Positions 7,195-16,744 of a DNA stretch of 31,656 bases are shown here, in pieces (position 1 is the first letter of the stretch; every line of letters starts with the position of its first letter). The stretch lies in NCBI GenBank assembly GCA_946482615.1, contig CAMLSF010000025.1:1-31656 (forward strand), written 5' to 3'. The translations under genes were made by a program, and so were the position numbers. The stretch is from an uncultured Chromatiaceae bacterium. GTDB taxonomy: Bacteria; Pseudomonadota; Gammaproteobacteria; Enterobacterales; Alteromonadaceae. The notes under the pieces were generated by a model. The model had not been told where the DNA came from. It saw only the letters and a list, made by a program, of their open reading frames with translations, and ran no database searches.

Positions 7195-8364
7195 ATGTGG
7201 CGCGACTTTAGCTTATCAGCCATAGCTGCTGGTTTTGTGGCTGTATTAGTAGGCTTTGCCAGCTCAGTGGCTATTGTATTTCAGGCCGCCGCTGCGGCTG
7301 GTGCCGATCAGGCGGTGATGGCGTCCTGGATTTTAGCTTTAGGCCTTGGCATGGGCCTGACCTGTATTGGTTTATCTTGGTATTTTAAAGCACCAGTATT
7401 AACAGCCTGGTCCACGCCTGGCGCAGCACTTTTAGTCAGCAGCTTGCAGGGCCTGAGTTTAGCCGAAGCTGTGGGTGTGTTTATCTTCGCTGCCGCTTTA
7501 AGTTTATTGTTGGGTCTGACAGGCTGGTTTGAAAAACTCAGCACGAAAATTCCGCTGCAAATAGCCTCTGCCATGCTGGCCGGTATTTTGTTTAACTTTG
7601 GTTTATCTATTTTTACCTCCTTGCAGCAGGATTTATGCTTAGTCGGGCTGATGTGTGCTGCTTATCTGGTCAGTAAACAGTATTGGCCACGTTATGCTAT
7701 TCCATTGGTGTTAGTAGCCGCTGTGCTGTATGCCAGCCTGCAAGGTCAATTGAGTATGGCGCAGGTGCATTTTGACTGGCCTGCTCCGGTCTGGATTTGG
7801 CCAGAGTGGTCCCTCAGCGCTTTAATAGGTGTAGGTTTACCACTTTTTATTGTGACTTTAACTTCCCAAAATATTCCGGGTTTGGCGGTATTTAAAAGTA
7901 GCGGTTACCACCTGCCAGTGTCGCCTTTGATCAATGCCAGCGCCTTTACCACTCTGATGTTGGCACCCTTAGGGGCTTTTTCTATCAATTTAGCGGCGAT
8001 CACGGCCGCTATTTGTGCCAGTCCTGAAGCTCATGCCGATCCGGCCAAAAGATACAGCGCTGGTGTGGCTGCAGGTATTTTTTATTTGCTGACCGGCTTG
8101 GCCGGCGCTGCAGTAGTGGCTTTATTTGCCGCTTTTCCCACTACGTTAGTCACAGCTTTGGCAGGGTTGGCTTTGCTTGGCACTATAGGCACGAATTTAG
8201 CCCTGACCACCCAGGCTGGACCAGACCGGGAAGCCGCCATAGTGACATTGTTGGTGACAGTATCTGGCGTCAGTTTTTTTGGCATCGCCTCTGCCTTTTG
8301 GGGTTTAGTAGCTGGCTTAGTTTGTACTCTGGCGCTTAAACTGCCAAAGAAAAAGGCGGCTTAA
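7195..8364 (+). CDS. benE: BenE-family benzoate/H+ symporter-like transporter
   Basis: The 389-residue inner-membrane protein has about eleven or twelve hydrophobic segments and almost no soluble loops. The start MWRDFSLSAIAAGFVAVLVG, the stretch APVLTAWSTPGAALL (about 66-80), and SQNIPGLAVFKSSGY followed by APLGAFSINLAAITAAIC are hallmarks of the BenE family (BenE, E. coli YdcO), proton-coupled carriers linked to benzoate uptake. AGGTGA lies before ATG 7195. The GntR gene starts one base after its stop, so they form an operon. No benzoate-degrading enzymes lie in the window, so the real substrate is open; the name is a family assignment. Confidence 0.88.
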   Translation: MWRDFSLSAIAAGFVAVLVGFASSVAIVFQAAAAAGADQAVMASWILALGLGMGLTCIGLSWYFKAPVLTAWSTPGAALLVSSLQGLSLAEAVGVFIFAAALSLLLGLTGWFEKLSTKIPLQIASAMLAGILFNFGLSIFTSLQQDLCLVGLMCAAYLVSKQYWPRYAIPLVLVAAVLYASLQGQLSMAQVHFDWPAPVWIWPEWSLSALIGVGLPLFIVTLTSQNIPGLAVFKSSGYHLPVSPLINASAFTTLMLAPLGAFSINLAAITAAICASPEAHADPAKRYSAGVAAGIFYLLTGLAGAAVVALFAAFPTTLVTALAGLALLGTIGTNLALTTQAGPDREAAIVTLLVTVSGVSFFGIASAFWGLVAGLVCTLALKLPKKKAA

Positions 8365-8365
8365 A

Positions 8366-9004
8366 ATGACCAAAGCCAGTTTATATCAGCAGCTCAAACA
8401 AGATATCCGGCAGGGTCTCTGGCCTGCAGGTACAGTACTGAATCAGCAAAAGTTATCTGAGCATTATCAGGTCAGCCGTATTCCGGTGCGGGATGCGTTG
8501 CAGCAACTCAAAGCTGAAGCTTTAGTGGTGATGGCAGGCAAAGCCAGTTTAATGGTGCCACCTTTAACAGCAGCAGAAGCTGAAGAGTTGTATCAAATTC
8601 GTTTGCAACTGGAGCCTATGGCGCTGCGCCGGGCTTTTCCCCAGCTCAGTTTTGCTTTGCTCGGTCAGGCTGAGGACTTGTTACACCAGATTGAGCAGGA
8701 TCAGCATTTATCTGCCGCCGACAGAGGCGCACTCAACTGGCAGTTTCACCTGATGTTGTATCAGGCCAGCCAGTGTCCGCATTTACTGCGTTTGCTGCAT
8801 AGCCTGCACCAGCAAGTGGAGCGTTATTTAGGTTTTCAGGAAATCAGCCTGAATTATGCCGATACCAGTCATCAGGAACACTGGCAGTTGCTGGAGTTAT
8901 TAAGAGCTCAGCAACTGGATGCTGCCGTCACTTTATTACAGCAGCATATTCAACAGGCAGGTGAGTTGTTAGTGGCTCACCTGCGCTTTGAGGATCAACC
9001 CTGA
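8366..9004 (+). CDS. GntR-family transcriptional regulator, FCD subfamily
   Basis: The 212-residue product has an N-terminal winged helix (about 1-65, with VLNQQKLSEHYQVSRIPVRDALQQL) and an FCD ligand-binding domain (about 70-205). The metal/ligand pocket of FCD domains appears as N124, H128, H172 and H194. These proteins are usually acid- or sugar-responsive repressors of the linked transport gene. Here the gene lies one base after benE and a palindrome of the expected type precedes benE, suggesting it represses its own operon. Its last ten bases overlap the end of the convergent cyclophilin gene. Confidence 0.92.
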   Translation: MTKASLYQQLKQDIRQGLWPAGTVLNQQKLSEHYQVSRIPVRDALQQLKAEALVVMAGKASLMVPPLTAAEAEELYQIRLQLEPMALRRAFPQLSFALLGQAEDLLHQIEQDQHLSAADRGALNWQFHLMLYQASQCPHLLRLLHSLHQQVERYLGFQEISLNYADTSHQEHWQLLELLRAQQLDAAVTLLQQHIQQAGELLVAHLRFEDQP

Positions 9005-9762
9005 GTTTTACGACGGCGCCAACCAGCCAAACCAGCCAAGGCCAGTAATAAAGCTGAACCAACAGAACCGCTGCTTGCTCCATCGTCCTTACCAGCCAGA
9101 GTATTTGGTTTGGGATTCAGGTTAGCAGCTGTAGTAGGGCTATCGTTAATTACAGTGATACGTTCAATAGTCACTATATTAGCTGCTGTCACCGGCACAT
9201 TATTCGCCCAATCTGTGGCACTGTAATTGCGAAGTGGTGCTTCTCTAAAAGCGCCTCCCGGAACATACAAATTATTAATATTGTCGACAATAGACATACC
9301 GGTGCCAGTCACTACACCAAAGACTGTATAACCACCATTGTCTTTGTCCAGATTCGCTGAGTTATCTTTGACATTCACATACCAATGCGTGGTAGCACTG
9401 TTTGGGCTGTTATTTATTTTTGCCATAGCCACAGTACCACGCACATTCGACAGTTTTGGCTCGTTATCGACCGGGCCCCGTGGTGTAATTTCAGTAAAAG
9501 GGGAAGCGTTATTGCCGCTATAACGCATACCACCACCTTGAATCACAAAGTTTTTTAATGATCGGTGAAACACAGAATTATTATAAGTTCCGGCTTTAAC
9601 GTAAGTTAAAAAGTTAGTCACGGTTTCTGGTGTGGTTTGATCAAACAGGTTGATTTCAAAATCACCCATATTGGTTTCAACCAACACAATAGTAGCGGCG
9701 GCGTTATGGCTGACAGCTAAAGCAGCGGCAAAAGTTGCTGCAAGTACAGATTTTTTCAACAT
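8995..9762 (-). CDS. Exported cyclophilin-type peptidyl-prolyl isomerase with GlyGly-CTERM tail
   Basis: The 255-residue product has a signal peptide (about 1-23), a cyclophilin domain (about 24-205) and a C-terminal sorting tail. The active-site stretch FHRSLKNFVIQGG (65-77) keeps the catalytic Arg67 and Gln75. The usual SQFFI segment is replaced by THWYV (125-129), so substrate preference may differ. Residues about 229-252 (SSGSVGSALLLALAGLAGWRRR) form a GlyGly-CTERM signal: small-residue motif, hydrophobic helix, Arg cluster. This predicts rhombosortase cleavage and surface delivery rather than a free periplasmic enzyme. It may help fold the exported proteases encoded downstream, but that is only inferred. 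The region 9763-9845 up to topB shows no clear promoter. Confidence 0.9.
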   Translation of the reverse strand: MLKKSVLAATFAAALAVSHNAAATIVLVETNMGDFEINLFDQTTPETVTNFLTYVKAGTYNNSVFHRSLKNFVIQGGGMRYSGNNASPFTEITPRGPVDNEPKLSNVRGTVAMAKINNSPNSATTHWYVNVKDNSANLDKDNGGYTVFGVVTGTGMSIVDNINNLYVPGGAFREAPLRNYSATDWANNVPVTAANIVTIERITVINDSPTTAANLNPKPNTLAGKDDGASSGSVGSALLLALAGLAGWRRRKTQG

Positions 9763-9845
9763 GGTAAGGCTCTCTGATTTTAAAGTGCACCGACTTTAAT
9801 CGAACAGCCAGAGCTCAAGCCAGCGTCATTACAATTGGTAACGAA

Positions 9846-11789
9846 CTAACTAACTTTGTTAACTCTTTTGCTTGTTGCTCCTGATGCTGAAAACCGTCTT
9901 TTTTTCTTATAAGCCGGTTTTTGTTGAGGTGCAGTTTTGGCGATCTCAGCAGATACCTGCGCCTGTTGCACCAGATTGATAATTTCCGGCTGCAGCTGTG
10001 CCATAAACTGCGGATAGTCCTGCTGCTGATGACAAATTTGCTCCAGTTGGGCTTCCCATAAAGCAGTTAAATCCGGTGCTGTAATACGCTCTGGCAAACT
10101 TTGAATAAAAACACGGCCCAACTGGCTGGCCTTAATTTGTTTGCCTTGCCGCTGCAAATAACCCCGCTTAAACAACAACTCCAGAATACCAGCCCGGGTG
10201 GCTTCAGTACCTAAGCCTGCGGTTTCTTTTAAGATACGTTTTAATTCCGGATCGCTGACAAAACGGCTGATCCCCGTCATGGCAGCTAATAAAGTGGCAT
10301 CGGTGAAATAAGCTGGCGGTTGGGTTTGTTTGGCCAGTAATTCCGACTGACCCGACTGCAACTGCTGGCCCTGGCTTAAAGGTGGCAAACTTTGTTGCTC
10401 GTCAGCTTCCTCGTCCTGCTGCTCTTTTGGACTGGCTTTATAAAAAGCTTTCCAGCCCAAAGACTGCACCAGCCTGGCCTGGGCTTTAAATAAACCTCCG
10501 GCAATTTTCAGCAGGGCCTGTTGCTCCAGATAGCAAAATGGCGGGAAAAACTGCCATAAAAATTGTCGTGCTATTAACCAATAAAGTTTGGCTTCAGAGC
10601 TATTCAGGCTGGCTGATTTCAGCGCTTTGTCGGTAGGAATAATAGCGTGGTGAGCGGTAACTTTACTGTCATCCCAGGCTTTGCTGCGCAGGCTCAGATC
10701 AGCTTGCTGTTGCATATCGCCAAGCTCCGGACTGTTAGCCACTATGGCACGGCACACAGCCGCAGACTGACTAAATTGTTGCTCTGGTAAATGCCGGCAA
10801 TCCGAACGCGGATAAGTAATCAATTGATGACGTTCATACAATTGTTGGCAGCTATCCAGCACTTGTTGCGCCGTCATGCCATAAAGTTTGGCTGCTTCAA
10901 TCTGCAAAGCCGACAAACTAAAAGGCAGAGGCGCATACTGCTTTTTCGGCAACTGCTGCACTTGTTCTACTGCAGCGGGCTGAAAACTGGTTTTTCGTTG
11001 CACCAGTTCAGCCAATTCACGACTGAGCACCCTGCCTTCTTCATCCTGATAAGGCGCGCAAGCCTCACTGGGTTGCCACATCGCAGTAAAAGGCCAGTCA
11101 GCTCCTGTTACATGCGCTTTAACCTGATAAAAATCACGGCTGACAAAGTTCTCTATTTGTAAGTCGCGTTGCACTACTAAACCCAGCACCGGGGTTTGCA
11201 CCCGGCCGACAGACAATACCCCCTGATAACCCTGCTTCTGCCCATGTAAGGTGTAAGCCCGGGTTAAATTAATACCGTACAACCAATCGGCCCTGCTGCG
11301 CGCCAAAGCACTTTGCGACAAAGGTGCAAAGTCAGTATTAGGCTTTAACTGCTGCAAAGCCTGACGCACAGCAGCAGGGGTTAAATCGTTTAACAGCAAC
11401 CTTTTGGTTTGCTTCAATTTAGTTTGACTGATTTTGCTGTGCTGCAGCACTTCATCCACCAGCAACTGACCTTCCCTGTCCGGATCGCCAGCATGCACCA
11501 ATTCTGTCGCTTCTTTCATCAGTTGGGTCAGAATTTTCAACTGAGCTTTGCTTTGAGTTTTGGCAACCAGTTTCCATTGTTCAGGCAAAATAGGTAAATG
11601 CTCCAGCCGCCAGCTTTTAAATACCGGATCATAAGCTTCAGGTTCGGCTTGCTCTAACAAATGACCAAGACACCAGCTGACTTTATCGCCATTGCTAAGC
11701 TGCAGATAACCCTGCTGTTTTTGATGGGGTCCAAAGGCGTCCGCTATAGCACGGGCCATACTGGGCTTTTCGGCAATATACAATCTCAT
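9846..11789 (-). CDS. topB: DNA topoisomerase III
   Basis: Type IA topoisomerase that relaxes and decatenates DNA by single-strand passage. The 647-residue product (E. coli TopB is 653) starts MRLYIAEKPSMARAIAD, the conserved TOPRIM start with the acidic Glu7. DPDREG (102-107) is the DxDxE metal site, and Tyr326 in LITYPRSDCR is the nucleophile. The C-terminus is short and basic (KKKRR) instead of carrying zinc fingers. I chose ATG 11789 because it restores the family N-terminus; an upstream GTG at 11813 has no ribosome site. Its promoter must lie in the 104 bases before the divergent kinase gene. Confidence 0.95.
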   Translation of the reverse strand: MRLYIAEKPSMARAIADAFGPHQKQQGYLQLSNGDKVSWCLGHLLEQAEPEAYDPVFKSWRLEHLPILPEQWKLVAKTQSKAQLKILTQLMKEATELVHAGDPDREGQLLVDEVLQHSKISQTKLKQTKRLLLNDLTPAAVRQALQQLKPNTDFAPLSQSALARSRADWLYGINLTRAYTLHGQKQGYQGVLSVGRVQTPVLGLVVQRDLQIENFVSRDFYQVKAHVTGADWPFTAMWQPSEACAPYQDEEGRVLSRELAELVQRKTSFQPAAVEQVQQLPKKQYAPLPFSLSALQIEAAKLYGMTAQQVLDSCQQLYERHQLITYPRSDCRHLPEQQFSQSAAVCRAIVANSPELGDMQQQADLSLRSKAWDDSKVTAHHAIIPTDKALKSASLNSSEAKLYWLIARQFLWQFFPPFCYLEQQALLKIAGGLFKAQARLVQSLGWKAFYKASPKEQQDEEADEQQSLPPLSQGQQLQSGQSELLAKQTQPPAYFTDATLLAAMTGISRFVSDPELKRILKETAGLGTEATRAGILELLFKRGYLQRQGKQIKASQLGRVFIQSLPERITAPDLTALWEAQLEQICHQQQDYPQFMAQLQPEIINLVQQAQVSAEIAKTAPQQKPAYKKKRRFSASGATSKRVNKVS

Positions 11790-11893
11790 TGACAAATCAC
11801 TGTATGAAAACACAGTTAATTTAACCGCAGTTTTTCCAAAAAAGCAAAGGATGGAGCATTTGTTTTCTGCCTGTCACGGAGTAAGCTAAGGTT

Positions 11894-14584
11894 TTGCCGG
11901 TACAGACCGGAGTTAAGTCAGGTGAATTGTCAGTTTTGATCACTCTTTCAGCCTTCAGCACAGCGTTAATCCGTAGCCTTTTGCTGGCTGTTGCTTACTT
12001 TTCATTTGGATACCTCGCCCTGATGCTGGCGATAGCTCCTGGCCTGGCCACTGCCGTTTTTCCTTCTGTTGGTATTGCCATAGCAGCGACTCTGCTGTGG
12101 GGTTACTCCATGTTGTTTGGTGCTTTTCTGGGCTCTTTTGTATTAATTTTCAGTATCGGCGGCTGGCCGGACAACAGCTTATGGCAGGCTCAGCTGCAAC
12201 ACTCTGTCAGTATGGCGGCCGTGACAGCTCTCACTGTCGCTATAGCCGTTTGGTCTGTGCGCCGTTTTGCTGACTTTCACACCGCATTAACCTATGAACG
12301 AAGCATCATAGGTTTGTTTATCCTGACAGGCCCTGTGGCTTGCCTTATTAGTTCAGGTTTATCCACTGCAGTCTTACTGCGGAATAATTTACTCAGTGCC
12401 GATGATGTGCAGCTGAACTGGTTTACCTGGTGGATAGGCGACATGCTGGGTGTGATGATCTTTCTGCCTTTGACCTTTATGTTGTTTGCCCGGCCCAGAA
12501 CTTTATGGCGGGCTCGCTGGCTGACCGTAGGTTTACCTTTGCTGGTTTGTGCAGTGCTGGTGATTGCATTGTTTATTCGCGCCCGTTTTCAGCATCAGGA
12601 GACTCAGCAACAACGCTTTTTTGATCAGGCAGAACAAATCAGCGCCACCTTCCAGTTCAGAGTCAGCAAGGTTTTGCAAAAAATGCAGTCGCTTGAGCGG
12701 TTGTTTGCCACTCAGCCTGAGATCACAGACGCTATGTTCCAGCAGTTTCTGCAAAACTATCCCTGGCAGGAATCCGGTGTGTTGTATTTTGATTGGGTAG
12801 AGCAGGTCAGTCACGCAAAACGTCTTGAACTTGAGCCTGAGTTGTCCTTTCTGGAATATGCCAATCCGGGAGTCCGTCATGCTGCCGTAAGGCCCAGCTA
12901 CAGCATAGTCCGATATATGGCATCAGCGACAGACGATCGTAGTTTGATTGGGTTGGATTTAAGTGCAGAAGCAAAACGCAAAGAAGCCATGGAGTATGCC
13001 AGAGATCAGGGGGATATCAGTATGACGGCCCCTGTCAAACTGGTGAACGGAGAGGACGCAGTGCTGTATTTTATTCCTGTTTATCAACAGGGTACAGAGC
13101 CCAAAAATCAAGCCGAACGACGACAACAGCTGCGTGGTTTTATCTGCGGTATTTTTTCGACAAAAGTTCTGGTGCAAACCAGTTTAAGCCAATACGACAA
13201 TTCAGAATTCCGTTTACAGATTAAAGATCTGGGGACTGGAGATTTTTATTACAAAACACCATCCGCTTCATCAGGTCATACGCTGCTGAACTGGGTTAAT
13301 TTCTGGTCCCATGCGGGTCGGACTATGGAGATACAACTGATCCCCAGCCCCAAAATGCTGGGAACAACTTCAGGGCAACAAAGCTGGTATGTGCTGACGG
13401 GCGGATTAGTCATATGCAGCTTATTAGGCATATTTCTGCTGGTCCTGACCGGACGCTCAGCACGAATTGAGCACTTGATAGCACAGCGCACTAAAGAGTT
13501 AAGTTCGATTCTTGATAACGCAGTAGAGTCTATCATCATAGTGGACCAGCAAGGATTGATAGACAGGGTGAATAAAGAAACCTCCTTGCTGTTTGGTTAC
13601 CCCATGCCCGCTTTATTGCGTCAGCCCGTCAGCAAGTTACTGGCGTATTTACCGGAACATAAAAATCATCAGCTGCTACAACCTTTAACTCTCGATCAGT
13701 TGAATTTATGGGTAGGCCATACGGTTGAGGTCACAGGGCTGAGTGAAGATAGTCAGCAAATACCGCTGGAAATGGGGTTAAGCCGGGTAGATATAGCAGA
13801 TAAACATTTATATACCCTAATGCTGCATGACTTACGTGAACGTAAAAAAATCGACCGGATGAAAAGTGAGTTTATCTCAACCGTCAGCCACGAATTACGT
13901 ACCCCTCTGACTTCTATCAATGGCTCTTTAGGCTTATTGGCCGGTGGTGTGGTGGGCGATTTACCACCACAGGCTCAGCAACTGGTGCAAATAGCCAAAA
14001 CCAATACAGATCGTCTGGCACGACTGGTGAACGATATTCTGGATATTGAAAAATTGGAATTTGGTCAGTTGAAGTTACAACCTTCAGAAGTTGAGGTCTC
14101 GGCTTTACTGCAGGAAGCCAAAGTACAAAATCAGGCCTATGCCGATAAATATTTAGTGCGGCTGGATTTAATTACGCCAGCAGAGGCCGGGCCTGTTTAT
14201 TTGTATCAGGATAGATTCCGCTTGCTGCAAATTCTGTCGAATTTGATCTCCAATGCAATTAAGTTCTCACCCAGCCACTCAGTGGTGAAATTAAGTTATC
14301 AGTTAAAAGATGGTCAGCTGGTGATTCAGGTCAAAGATCAGGGTGCTGGTATAGCTGAATCCTTCAGAAGCAAAATTTTCCAGAAGTTTGCTCAGGCCGA
14401 CAGTTCCGACAGCCGCAGTAATCAGGGGTCAGGTTTAGGTTTAAATATCAGTAAAACGCTGGTAGAAATGATGCAAGGTACTATCGACTTTGAATCGGAG
14501 CTGGGTAAAGGCACCTGCTTTAGTCTGACCTTTCCGTATTATCACCAGCCGCATCGTCACGAAAAAAGTCAGGCGCAAGATTAA
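11894..14584 (+). CDS. Orphan sensor histidine kinase (MASE1-CHASE-PAS-HisKA-HATPase)
   Basis: The product is about 896 residues. Residues 20-228 carry about eight membrane helices of MASE1 type (FPSVGIAIAATLLWG, WWIGDMLGVMIFLPL). A periplasmic CHASE-like domain (about 235-495) follows, with YANPGVRHAAVRPSYSIVRYM and a late segment SMTAPVKLVNGEDAVLYFIPVY. After a helix at 500-519 come a PAS-like segment (about 535-645), the phosphoacceptor H666 in VSHELRTPLTS, and an ATPase domain with N787, D815 (DQGAGI) and GSGLGL (845-850). The start is uncertain: no ATG precedes the first helix. TTG 11894 is used here; TTG 11936, with AGGTGA ten bases before it, is an alternative. No response regulator is adjacent. 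Confidence 0.9.
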   Translation: MPVQTGVKSGELSVLITLSAFSTALIRSLLLAVAYFSFGYLALMLAIAPGLATAVFPSVGIAIAATLLWGYSMLFGAFLGSFVLIFSIGGWPDNSLWQAQLQHSVSMAAVTALTVAIAVWSVRRFADFHTALTYERSIIGLFILTGPVACLISSGLSTAVLLRNNLLSADDVQLNWFTWWIGDMLGVMIFLPLTFMLFARPRTLWRARWLTVGLPLLVCAVLVIALFIRARFQHQETQQQRFFDQAEQISATFQFRVSKVLQKMQSLERLFATQPEITDAMFQQFLQNYPWQESGVLYFDWVEQVSHAKRLELEPELSFLEYANPGVRHAAVRPSYSIVRYMASATDDRSLIGLDLSAEAKRKEAMEYARDQGDISMTAPVKLVNGEDAVLYFIPVYQQGTEPKNQAERRQQLRGFICGIFSTKVLVQTSLSQYDNSEFRLQIKDLGTGDFYYKTPSASSGHTLLNWVNFWSHAGRTMEIQLIPSPKMLGTTSGQQSWYVLTGGLVICSLLGIFLLVLTGRSARIEHLIAQRTKELSSILDNAVESIIIVDQQGLIDRVNKETSLLFGYPMPALLRQPVSKLLAYLPEHKNHQLLQPLTLDQLNLWVGHTVEVTGLSEDSQQIPLEMGLSRVDIADKHLYTLMLHDLRERKKIDRMKSEFISTVSHELRTPLTSINGSLGLLAGGVVGDLPPQAQQLVQIAKTNTDRLARLVNDILDIEKLEFGQLKLQPSEVEVSALLQEAKVQNQAYADKYLVRLDLITPAEAGPVYLYQDRFRLLQILSNLISNAIKFSPSHSVVKLSYQLKDGQLVIQVKDQGAGIAESFRSKIFQKFAQADSSDSRSNQGSGLGLNISKTLVEMMQGTIDFESELGKGTCFSLTFPYYHQPHRHEKSQAQD

Positions 14585-14645
14585 AAAGCTTGTTTATACT
14601 CAAAACCGCTGTTTCCACGTAAAAACATAACTAAAAGGTAAATCC

Positions 14646-16487
14646 ATGAAACCTGTCTATAAACTCAGTCTGACCGCTGTACTGGTCAGTTCAGCCTTAT
14701 TATTAAGTGCCTGTGGTGAAAAAGCATCACCTCAACCAGAAACCAAAACTGTTGCCACACAAGCGACCGCAGAAGAAGCCAAAGCTTTTGTCAAAGCGGC
14801 TGGTGATGAACTCAGTACTTTATTGCTGGAAGTCAACCGCGCTGACTGGATAGCGTCAAACTTTATTACCGAAGACACCGAAGCTTTATCTGCAGCCGCA
14901 GGTCAGAAGCTGACAGAAATGGTGGTGCGTTTAGCTAATCAGGCCGCCCGTTTTAATGACACTGAGGTGGATTACGACACCAGACGTCAACTGGACAAAC
15001 TCAAACAAGCCCTGACCTTAGCAGCGCCGCAGGACAAAGCCAAAACTGAAGAGTTATCCGGTATTGTCGCTAAACTCAATGCCATGTATGGCAAAGGCAA
15101 ATACTGCAAAACACCGGATAACTGCCTGGATTTAGGCCAGATGTCCAGCACTATGGCCAGCTCCCGTAACTACGACGAACAACTGGAAATGTGGACAGGC
15201 TGGCACAATACAGCAGCGCCTATGAAGCCAATTTATGTGCGTCAGGTGGAATTAGCCAACGAAGGCGCTAAAGAGCTGGGTTATGCCGACACAGGCGCTA
15301 TGTGGCGTTCGAAATACGATATGGACCCCAATGCCTTTGCGCTGGAACTGGATAAACAATGGGGTGCCGTCAAACCTTTATACGATGCGTTACATTGCCA
15401 TGTGCGGGCTAAGTTATCGGAAAAATACGGTGCCGACAAAGTGCCGCTGGATAAACCTATTCCAGCCCATTTACTGGGTAATATGTGGGCACAAAGCTGG
15501 GGCAATATTTATGATTTAGTAGCACCGGCAGATGCAGACCCTGGTTACGACGTCACCAAACTATTGGCTGATAAAGGCTATGACGAGATAAAAATGGTCA
15601 AAGGCGCTGAAGGCTTTTTCACTTCGTTAGGTTTTGCACCTTTACCTGAAACCTTCTGGACCCGTTCCTTATTTGTGCAACCTAAAGATCGGGATGTGGT
15701 CTGCCATGCTTCAGCCTGGGACTTAGACGCTAAAGACGATTTACGCATTAAAATGTGTATTCAACGCACCGGCGAAGAGTTTTCGGTGATCCACCACGAG
15801 CTGGGACATAACTTCTACCAAAGAGCCTATAAAAACCAGCCGGTGTTTTATCAGGAAAGTGCCAACGATGGTTTCCACGAAGCCATAGGTGACACCATAG
15901 CCTTGTCAGTCACGCCCAAATACCTGCAACAAATTGGTTTGCTGGAACAAATTCCGGACGAGTCAAAAGACATTGGTTTATTGCTGAAACTGGCGCTGGA
16001 TAAAGTCGCCTTCCTGCCTTTTGGTTTGTTAGTGGACCAATGGCGCTGGCAGGTATTTTCCGGTCAGGTGAAACCAGAGCAATACAACGAAGCCTGGTGG
16101 AAACTACGTGAACAGTATCAGGGCGTGGCCGCACCTGTTGCCCGCACTGAAGCCGACTTTGACGCTGGCGCTAAGTACCATGTGCCAGGCAATACACCTT
16201 ATACCCGGTATTTCCTCGCTCATATTCTGCAGTTCCAGTTCCACAAAGCTTTATGTGAAAAAGCCGGTGACACAGGCGCTATTCACCGCTGTTCTATCTA
16301 CAACAGCAAAGAAGCCGGGGCTGCACTAAACGAAATGCTGGAAATGGGTTCAAGCCGTCCCTGGCAGGAAGCTTTAGCCAAACTCACAGGCAAACCAGAA
16401 ATGGATTCCAGTGCCATTCTGGCCTATTTCGCGCCATTAAAAACCTGGCTGGATGAGCAAAACAAAGACCGGCAGTGCGGTTGGTAA
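14646..16487 (+). CDS. M2-family (ACE-like) dipeptidyl carboxypeptidase lipoprotein
   Basis: A zinc peptidase that removes dipeptides from C-termini. The 613-residue product has a lipoprotein signal (LLLSAC, Cys23), so it is envelope-anchored, followed by the all-helical M2 fold. HHELGH (383-388) gives zinc ligands H384 and H388 with catalytic E385. The third ligand is E412 in HEAIGD, 24 residues later, as in human ACE. Other M2 stretches are SSRNYDEQLEMWTGWH, WAQSWGNIYD and the late YHVPGNTPYTRYFLAHILQFQFHKALC. AAAGGT precedes the start. A strong terminator follows. The last 40 bases of the gene are duplicated at 26992, marking the edge of the protease tandem duplication. Confidence 0.95.
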   Translation: MKPVYKLSLTAVLVSSALLLSACGEKASPQPETKTVATQATAEEAKAFVKAAGDELSTLLLEVNRADWIASNFITEDTEALSAAAGQKLTEMVVRLANQAARFNDTEVDYDTRRQLDKLKQALTLAAPQDKAKTEELSGIVAKLNAMYGKGKYCKTPDNCLDLGQMSSTMASSRNYDEQLEMWTGWHNTAAPMKPIYVRQVELANEGAKELGYADTGAMWRSKYDMDPNAFALELDKQWGAVKPLYDALHCHVRAKLSEKYGADKVPLDKPIPAHLLGNMWAQSWGNIYDLVAPADADPGYDVTKLLADKGYDEIKMVKGAEGFFTSLGFAPLPETFWTRSLFVQPKDRDVVCHASAWDLDAKDDLRIKMCIQRTGEEFSVIHHELGHNFYQRAYKNQPVFYQESANDGFHEAIGDTIALSVTPKYLQQIGLLEQIPDESKDIGLLLKLALDKVAFLPFGLLVDQWRWQVFSGQVKPEQYNEAWWKLREQYQGVAAPVARTEADFDAGAKYHVPGNTPYTRYFLAHILQFQFHKALCEKAGDTGAIHRCSIYNSKEAGAALNEMLEMGSSRPWQEALAKLTGKPEMDSSAILAYFAPLKTWLDEQNKDRQCGW

Positions 16488-16506
16488 CAACCTCAACAAG
16501 CTAGTC

Positions 16507-16537
16507 AAAAGCGCGGTCAATCACCGCGCTTTTTTTT
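16507..16537 (+). terminator. Rho-independent terminator after the M2 peptidase gene
   Basis: An 11-bp perfect stem (16507-16517 with 16523-16533, loop CAATC, core AGCGCGGT/ACCGCGCT) runs into eight T. The same terminator is copied at 27053. Confidence 0.95.
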
Positions 16538-16744
16538 GCGCAAAACATAGGAAAAAAGCACAAGGCAACAACGGATCACTACAAAACAAATGAAATAAAT
16601 TCACTTAAGCATTCCATTAATTAGAAAAACACACAACTGTCGCCTGATTAATACACTCTCCCAAAAAACACTTAACCATCTGTTTTTAATGAAGATAATT
16701 AATGAAAGCAATAAAAAATCAAGGCTAACCAAAAACTGATTCTG

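Noticed and set aside
11813..11813. GTG start for topB, eight codons upstream
   Set aside because: The conserved TopB N-terminus begins at the ATG at 11789, and no ribosome site precedes the GTG.
16590..16604. CRP site upstream of the protease unit
   Set aside because: The GTGA/TCAC arms are 7 bases apart rather than 6 and copy 1 has lost one arm base, so CRP is not a good match.
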